Assembly: GCF_017353185.1 (NCBI RefSeq)
Contig: NZ_JAFMYV010000008.1
Coordinates: 62,001-126,000 of the forward strand
Length of the DNA stretch: 64,000 nucleotides
Reading direction: 5' to 3'
Source: Fibrella rubiginis
GTDB lineage: Bacteria > Bacteroidota > Bacteroidia > Cytophagales > Spirosomataceae
In this document: piece after piece, positions 59,738 through 64,000 of the stretch
Layout of the letters: each line of letters opens with the position of its first letter
Numbering within the stretch: the first letter of the stretch is position 1
The notes under the pieces: model-generated
Database searches by the model: none
Told to the model about the DNA's origin: nothing
Seen by the model: only the letters and a program-made list of their open reading frames with translations
Made by a program: the position numbers and the translations under genes

Positions 59738-59768
59738 CAAAGATAATCCGACCCCCACGGACGGGCAA
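59738..59768 (-). promoter_or_regulatory. Promoter of purH
   Basis: Minus-strand TTG (59768-59766), 20-bp spacer, TATCTTTG (59745-59738). The leader would be about 70 nt. No purine riboswitch core was recognised in it. Confidence 0.65.
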
Positions 59769-59774
59769 ACATGG

Positions 59775-60728
59775 TTATAGCGCGTCGATTTGGTTGGGAG
59801 TAAGCCCCGTTAACCGGGCAATGTCAACGGTGGGCATACCTGACGCTTTCATGCGCTGAGCAATGGCAAGGCTGGCTGCTTCACTTCCTTTTTCAATACC
59901 TTTTTCCATGCCCTTTTCCATGCCCTTTTCCATGCCTTTCGCCAGCCCCTCTTCCATACCTTTTTCCATGCCTTTCGCCAACCCCTCTTCCATACCTTTT
60001 TCCAAACCCTCTTCCCAAGCTGTATCAATCACGTTCTTGATATCGCGGTAGTATTTCAAGCTCTCGTGATACGATTGACGATCATTTGGGTTATAGCGGG
60101 CTAACTCTGCTACTTCAAACACCTTCCTAAAAATGCGTTCCTGCAACCGGACTGGAACATCCTGCAAGGCGGCCAGGTTTTTGAGCACAAACAACCATTT
60201 ATCAAACTGAGAATCAAGCTCATCTTCCCCTTTATTGAACTTAGGCATCTCCAGGTAGATGTAGCGGATCTTGTCTGTGAACCGTTCGTGCGTCTGGGCA
60301 TCGAATAGGCCAATGTCGTGTATGAATTTGGTGGGATTACCTGGTGCATCATCGAAGACAAAGTCCATGATCGCCACGGTGTAAACGCGCTGCAATTTGA
60401 AGCTCCACTCACCAGTCTGGGCTTGCTCCTGTATGGCGAAAGTGGAATAGTACAGGCTGCGGTCTTTGAAATACTTCTGCCGAGCCTTTTGCAATTCAAC
60501 GATAAACCGTTCGCCCTTTTGATTCTGGCAATACAGATCGAAAATTGCCTTCCGGTCTTCCTGGGCAGCTCCTATATGTTCATTGCGTAGATACGTCAGG
60601 TCGGTGATAATACCTGTTTCGGCTCCGAGCAGTTGATTCAGAAAATCAATCAGCAGGTCTTTGTTGGCTTCTTCGCCGAAGAGCTTTTTAAAACCAAAAT
60701 CAGTAAATGGGTTGATATAGCGTTCCAC
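59775..60728 (-). CDS. Rpn family recombination-promoting nuclease (PD-(D/E)XK, PDDEXK_2)
   Basis: 317 aa from a GTG at 60728 (GTG GAA CGC, then YINPFTDFGFKKLFGEEANK). A TTG further up (60755) overlaps a -7 promoter box and so is unlikely to be the start. The nuclease core is IFDLYCQNQKGERFIVELQK (Asp and Glu-x-Gln/Lys). The family is often labelled 'transposase' but Rpn proteins are DNA endonucleases that promote recA-independent recombination and act as anti-phage or selfish elements. A repetitive hinge (59886-60014) of EKGM/EEGLAKGM units joins the core to a C-terminal HTH-like segment (MPTVDIARLTGLTPNQIDAL). Confidence 0.88.
   Translation of the reverse strand: MERYINPFTDFGFKKLFGEEANKDLLIDFLNQLLGAETGIITDLTYLRNEHIGAAQEDRKAIFDLYCQNQKGERFIVELQKARQKYFKDRSLYYSTFAIQEQAQTGEWSFKLQRVYTVAIMDFVFDDAPGNPTKFIHDIGLFDAQTHERFTDKIRYIYLEMPKFNKGEDELDSQFDKWLFVLKNLAALQDVPVRLQERIFRKVFEVAELARYNPNDRQSYHESLKYYRDIKNVIDTAWEEGLEKGMEEGLAKGMEKGMEEGLAKGMEKGMEKGMEKGIEKGSEAASLAIAQRMKASGMPTVDIARLTGLTPNQIDAL
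59886..60014. repeat. In-frame tandem repeats encoding EKGM/EEGLAKGM units in the Rpn gene
   Basis: Two 36-bp units encode KGMEEGLAKGME and are flanked by 12-bp units encoding KGME (four or more). Differences between copies are mostly silent or one base. Such tracts between nuclease and C-terminal domain vary in copy number among Rpn relatives and are prone to slippage. Confidence 0.85.
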
Positions 60729-60752
60729 GGTGGTTGGGGCAGGTTCATTGCT

Positions 60753-60760
60753 CAAAGATA
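60753..60760 (-). promoter_or_regulatory. -7 promoter box of the Rpn-family gene
   Basis: TATCTTTG on the minus strand. Its last three bases are the TTG that the longest ORF would use as start. Transcription should start downstream of it, which supports the GTG at 60728 as start codon. Confidence 0.5.
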
Positions 60761-60819
60761 CGCAAACCCCATTGGCCCGTAATGCTGGCCATTAGCGATG
60801 TCCCGCCCATCAATCACCC

Positions 60820-60827
60820 TATCTTTG
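60820..60827 (+). promoter_or_regulatory. Candidate -7 promoter box for the flippase gene
   Basis: TATCTTTG in the divergent spacer, followed by GCGGAGGAGAT, 46 nt before the TTG start. No TTG at the usual -33 distance. Confidence 0.5.
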
Positions 60828-60873
60828 CGGAGGAGATTACAGTCGAGTATCAACGTCGCTATTCCGATATTCA

Positions 60874-62427
60874 TTGAGCGCATTTAAAAAATTAGCGGGC
60901 GACACGGCCCTGTACGGCATCAGCACCATTGTGGCGCGGTCGGTGAATTTTTTGCTGGCACCCATTCAGACGTATGCCTTCAAACAACCCGCCTCGCTGT
61001 CGTCGAACGTGACGCTCTATGCCTGGATCGGGGTCTTGCTCACCGTCTATACGCTGGGACTGGAAACGGCCTTTTTTCGGTTTGCTGCCCGAAATAAGGG
61101 AGCCGAAAATGAATTTGAGCGGGTACGTGTGTTTAATCGTACGCTGACTATCGTGAGTGCGGTGAGTGTGGTTGCTACGCTGCTGATTCTGCTCTTTGCC
61201 ACACCCATCACTATTGCGCTGGGCTATCCCGGTCAGGAGCGGTTTATTAGCTGGACGGCTCTGCTGGTGGGCATTGACGCGATCATGGCCATTCCGTTTG
61301 CCAGGCTCCGGGTAGAGAACAAGGCGAAACAGTTTGTGGCGGCCAAAATTACCAATATCCTGCTCAACGTGGGGTTGAATGTGTTCTTTCTGATCGTTTG
61401 CAAAGGCATTGTAGAGGGTCAGTTTTTGCCTCAGCTACTGCCAGTGGCTCAGTTCCTCTACCGGCCGGAGATTGGAGCAGGCTACATTTTGCTGGCTAAC
61501 CTGATTGCCAATGCGCTTTACTTCTTTATCCTTCGCGGGGCGTTTAGAGGCTTTAAACTCGCCTTTGAGTGGCCCGAAGCAAAAGCGCTGGTAGTCTACG
61601 CTTTCCCCATTATGCTCACGGGGCTGGCCGGCGTGCTCAACACACTCACCGACCGGCTCTTTCTGCGCGAATTTTTGCCCGACGGCTTTTACGCGGGCTT
61701 CTCGTCGGAAGATGCGCTGGGGATTTACGGGCAGTGTTTCAAGCTGTCAGTGTTCATTAGCCTGGCCATCCAATCGTTTAAGTTTGCTGCCGAACCCTTT
61801 TTCTTCGGGCAGGCGGGCGACAAAAACGCGCCTGATCTATTAGCCCGTGTGACGAAGTGGTTTATCATCGTCTGCGTGTTGCTTTGGGTAGCCGTGAGCC
61901 TGAATATGGACCTGGCAGGGTTGCTGCTGTCGAAAAAATACCGGACGGGGCTGGGCGTGGTGCCGCTGCTGATGCTGGGTAATCTGCTGCTGGGCATTTA
62001 CTACAACATCTCGTTCTGGTTCAAACTATCAGACAAGACCAAGTTTGGCACGCTGATTACGGTGGTTGGGCTGGCAGTCACGTTTGGGCTGAACTGGCTA
62101 TTGATTCCCCAAATAGGCTATATGGGCTGCGCCTGGGCCTTTTTGGCGTCTAGTTTTGTGATGATGGCGCTGTGCTACATCCTTGGGGAGCGGTATTACC
62201 CCGTACCTTATAACATACCCTCGGCCGTGGGCTACGTGGCAGGCGGCGGGCTGTTGATCTACCTTAATTCATTTATCCATATCAGCAACCTCTGGGTGGC
62301 CGTACCCTTCCATCTGGCCCTATTCGGGCTGTTTGTGGGCTGCGTCATCGCCATTGAATGGGATACGATAGGTGACGGGCTAAGGAGACTGAGAACACCG
62401 GCCAAACAAAAAAGCCCAACCTCGTAA
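60874..62427 (+). CDS. Oligosaccharide flippase family membrane protein
   Basis: 517 aa, MATE/Wzx-type transporter of polyprenyl-linked saccharides, about fourteen helices. The N-terminal segment SAFKKLAGDTALYGISTIVA, then RSVNFLLAPIQTYAF is typical of polysaccharide-biosynthesis flippases. Other blocks: AFPIMLTGLAGVLNTLTDRL, then LGIYGQCFKLSVFISLAIQS, then FKFAAEPFFF. The start is a TTG (60874): no in-frame ATG or GTG lies before the conserved N-terminus. The stop codon lies in the terminator hairpin that serves the convergent gene. No glycosyltransferase genes are adjacent. Confidence 0.9.
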   Translation: MSAFKKLAGDTALYGISTIVARSVNFLLAPIQTYAFKQPASLSSNVTLYAWIGVLLTVYTLGLETAFFRFAARNKGAENEFERVRVFNRTLTIVSAVSVVATLLILLFATPITIALGYPGQERFISWTALLVGIDAIMAIPFARLRVENKAKQFVAAKITNILLNVGLNVFFLIVCKGIVEGQFLPQLLPVAQFLYRPEIGAGYILLANLIANALYFFILRGAFRGFKLAFEWPEAKALVVYAFPIMLTGLAGVLNTLTDRLFLREFLPDGFYAGFSSEDALGIYGQCFKLSVFISLAIQSFKFAAEPFFFGQAGDKNAPDLLARVTKWFIIVCVLLWVAVSLNMDLAGLLLSKKYRTGLGVVPLLMLGNLLLGIYYNISFWFKLSDKTKFGTLITVVGLAVTFGLNWLLIPQIGYMGCAWAFLASSFVMMALCYILGERYYPVPYNIPSAVGYVAGGGLLIYLNSFIHISNLWVAVPFHLALFGLFVGCVIAIEWDTIGDGLRRLRTPAKQKSPTS

Positions 62428-62435
62428 GGTTGGGC
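62407..62435 (-). terminator. Intrinsic terminator of the Hsp20-like gene, embedded in the flippase 3' end
   Basis: GCCCAACCT (62414-62422) and AGGTTGGGC (62427-62435), perfect 9-bp stem, 4-nt loop. Read leftward it is followed by TTTTTTTG. The flippase stop codon (62425-62427) is in the loop and stem edge. Confidence 0.88.
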
Positions 62436-62488
62436 GGCACGCATCTATTGGTTACGAGGCCGTAACAATGGCCCCGGAAGGCAACTCG

Positions 62489-62881
62489 TTAGAAAAGATT
62501 CTTGATGTCGATTTTGCGGTGCAGGTGTTCCTCGTCCTTAATGGGCAGGTTCACCAATACTTGACCATGGTCATGCACGGCTTCAATCTGGTCGGCGTCT
62601 ACGAAGCCGGGGATATCCATCACTTTTAAAAACATGGGCACAGCCAGCCGTTGGCCTTCGGTGTTGCTATCCTGTACCAGCAATGTATAAAGCACTAATT
62701 TATTACCCTCGACCAGTACGTTAAACGCGTTGGCGCTTACGCCCGGTGCCGACAGTTTGATGACCAGACGATCTTCTTCCTGTGTGACTTTCATATCGGT
62801 CATGCTCGACCCACCGTATAGCGTGTTGAGCAAATCAATCTGTCCACCGGTTCCCTTAAACACATGATCCACAGCTCTCAT
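62489..62881 (-). CDS. Hsp20/alpha-crystallin-like protein
   Basis: 130 aa. After an N-terminal helix (VDHVFKGTGGQIDLLNTLYG) the sequence has the CS/ACD fold strands: DMKVTQEEDRLVIKLSAPGV, then SANAFNVLVEGNKLVLYTLL, then PMFLKVMDIPGFVDADQIEA, then HDHGQVLVNLPIKDEEH, then an RKIDIK motif instead of the common IxI tail. This matches small heat-shock proteins, though with a divergent N-terminus, so it may be a specialised holdase. It is divergent from hemC. No heat-shock operator was recognised upstream. Confidence 0.85.
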   Translation of the reverse strand: MRAVDHVFKGTGGQIDLLNTLYGGSSMTDMKVTQEEDRLVIKLSAPGVSANAFNVLVEGNKLVLYTLLVQDSNTEGQRLAVPMFLKVMDIPGFVDADQIEAVHDHGQVLVNLPIKDEEHLHRKIDIKNLF

Positions 62882-63076
62882 AGTAGTGATTGTTTACTGT
62901 TCTACTACCTGTTAGTCAAATGCCGTGCCGAGCTAAAAAGAGCACGGTAAGGGTGCCATGCTGACAGTAAAAAGTGGCCTCACGAATCAGAATCGGCCCT
63001 TTTGGCGGTATGTAACCTAAATACCGGCCGCTTTGTCTGTGGCGTAAAATACGCAGTCGGGGAAGGATGGGAACAG

Positions 63077-63084
63077 TATCTTTG
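63077..63084 (+). promoter_or_regulatory. -7 promoter box directly in front of hemC (probably leaderless)
   Basis: TATCTTTG ending 4 nt before the hemC ATG (63089). As for gatB, a start site 4-5 nt after the box would coincide with the start codon. Confidence 0.6.
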
Positions 63085-63088
63085 TAGT

Positions 63089-64000
63089 ATGCATATTCGA
63101 ATTGGCACCCGTAGCAGTCGGCTGGCACTCTGGCAAGCCGAGTACATACAGCAGTTGCTGGAAGGGGGTGGAGTAACGTCGGAACTGGTGCTGATCGAGA
63201 CCAAAGGTGATCAGATTCTGGACCGCTCACTGTCGAAAATTGGCAGCAAAGGCATTTTCACGCAGGAACTGGAAGATCAACTCCGGTCGGGGCAGATTGA
63301 TATCGCCGTGCACTCGGCCAAAGACTTACAGTCGAGCTTGCCACCCGACCTCGGCATCATTGCTTTCACCGAACGCGAACAGGTCAATGACGTACTTGTC
63401 AGCCGCGATAAATCGCTCTCGCTCACAAGCGGGCATCCCTTTGTGATTGGCACCTCGTCTACGCGGCGGGTGGCGATGCTGAAACATTATTGCCCGCACA
63501 TTAAGGTGGTCGATATGCGTGGTAACCTGCAAACGCGCCTCCGTAAGCTTGACGAGGGCCATTGCGATGCGCTACTGTTGGCTTATGCAGGCGTTCACCG
63601 GATGCAGTACGACGACCTGATTGCCGAGTTTTTGCCTGTTGAGGACTTTACCCCCGCCGTAGGGCAGGGTAGCGTAGCCATTGAGGTAGCTGATACGCTA
63701 TCTCTGGATAAGCTTGAAACCGTCCGTAAGCTGACCAACCACCAACCCACTGAAGCCTGCCTGAAAGCAGAGCGGGCTTTTTTGCGGCGGCTGGAAGGCG
63801 GTTGCAGCATTCCGGTTTTTGCCCTGGCAACTGGCACTGACGATGCAATTACACTTACCGGTGGACTTATCAATCTGGATGGTAACGACCTACTCCGCGA
63901 AACGTTTTCGGGTCCGCCCGCCCAGGCTGAACACCTCGGCAATGAACTCGCCGAAGCGATTCTGGCCCGCGGTGGCGACGTAATTTTACAAGCGATCCGG
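63089..64000 (+). CDS. hemC: Hydroxymethylbilane synthase, 3' end cut by window edge
   Basis: The first 304 codons of porphobilinogen deaminase, which joins four porphobilinogens for haem synthesis; only a few C-terminal residues should be missing. The start MHIRIGTRSSRLALWQAEYI is the family's usual N-terminus. Key residues: the catalytic Asp in DIAVHSAKDL, the Arg-rich cofactor region GTSSTRRVAML, then VDMRGNLQTRLRKLDEGHCD, and the dipyrromethane-bearing Cys239 in LEGGCSIPVFALA. An antisense ORF in this region is a shadow. Confidence 0.96.
   Translation, partial: MHIRIGTRSSRLALWQAEYIQQLLEGGGVTSELVLIETKGDQILDRSLSKIGSKGIFTQELEDQLRSGQIDIAVHSAKDLQSSLPPDLGIIAFTEREQVNDVLVSRDKSLSLTSGHPFVIGTSSTRRVAMLKHYCPHIKVVDMRGNLQTRLRKLDEGHCDALLLAYAGVHRMQYDDLIAEFLPVEDFTPAVGQGSVAIEVADTLSLDKLETVRKLTNHQPTEACLKAERAFLRRLEGGCSIPVFALATGTDDAITLTGGLINLDGNDLLRETFSGPPAQAEHLGNELAEAILARGGDVILQAIR

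Noticed and set aside
59775-60728. Insertion sequence transposase
   Set aside because: The PDDEXK_2/Rpn family is often called transposase, but no terminal inverted repeats or target duplications flank the gene, so I call it a nuclease and not an IS.
62916-63230. Minus-strand ORF of 104 aa near hemC
   Set aside because: It overlaps the hemC start and promoter. The hemC frame is strongly supported by motifs, and the antisense frame has no signal or domain.

Overview
The window looks like a chromosome segment of a Bacteroidota bacterium of the order Cytophagales (a Spirosoma- or Fibrella-like member is my inference from gene content). The evidence is the type IX secretion genes porU and porV, many Bacteroidota-type -7 promoter boxes (TAnnTTTG), a bacillithiol enzyme (BshC), a short NuoG without a molybdopterin domain, a beta-propeller/Y_Y_Y histidine kinase, and several small outer-membrane barrels. 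Almost all of it is ordinary chromosomal gene content. I see no prophage, insertion sequence, CRISPR array or rRNA.

Layout. 1-2.6 kb: an efflux operon (CzcB-like adaptor, cut by the window edge, and a TolC-family protein) divergent from an outer-membrane protein gene, with a palindromic operator between them. 2.7-5.5 kb: a secreted GH65 enzyme convergent with a TetR regulator. 5.7-19.2 kb: a propeller histidine kinase, an M20 peptidase, plsY, an M16 pseudo-peptidase, porV, porU, a SprT-like protease, a tiny lipoprotein and a GtrA protein. 19.3-36 kb: complex I genes in two blocks, nuoKLMN on the minus strand and nuoGHIJ on the plus strand. They are separated by a DnaQ-like exonuclease, recX, a broken DUF2283 gene, nrdB, msrA and a three-gene glycosyltransferase group. 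36-51 kb: an FeS-type photolyase, thiolase, asd, two barrel paralogues, 5-FTHF cyclo-ligase, bshC, gatB, a TlpA-like protein, an EamA transporter, proC, purB and a DUF1207 protein. 51-64 kb: prolyl oligopeptidase, a barrel, DedA, an ABC-F ATPase, tRNA-Gln, gatC, plsC, purH, an Rpn/PD-(D/E)XK nuclease, a flippase, an Hsp20-like protein and hemC (cut by the right edge).

The most unusual feature is a set of about fifteen long intergenic inverted repeats, roughly one per 4-5 kb. Many have perfect or near-perfect arms of 24-53 bp. They occur at convergent, co-directional and divergent junctions and also inside the nuo operons. Several begin exactly at the stop codons of the flanking genes. Their outer arms differ but fall into word families, and at least three (24.3, 48.7 and 54.8 kb) share an apical GCTTCGC-type core. 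One of them supplies the apparent start of porU, and a related palindrome lies inside bshC. Most lack the U-run of intrinsic terminators, while other hairpins in the window are clear terminators.
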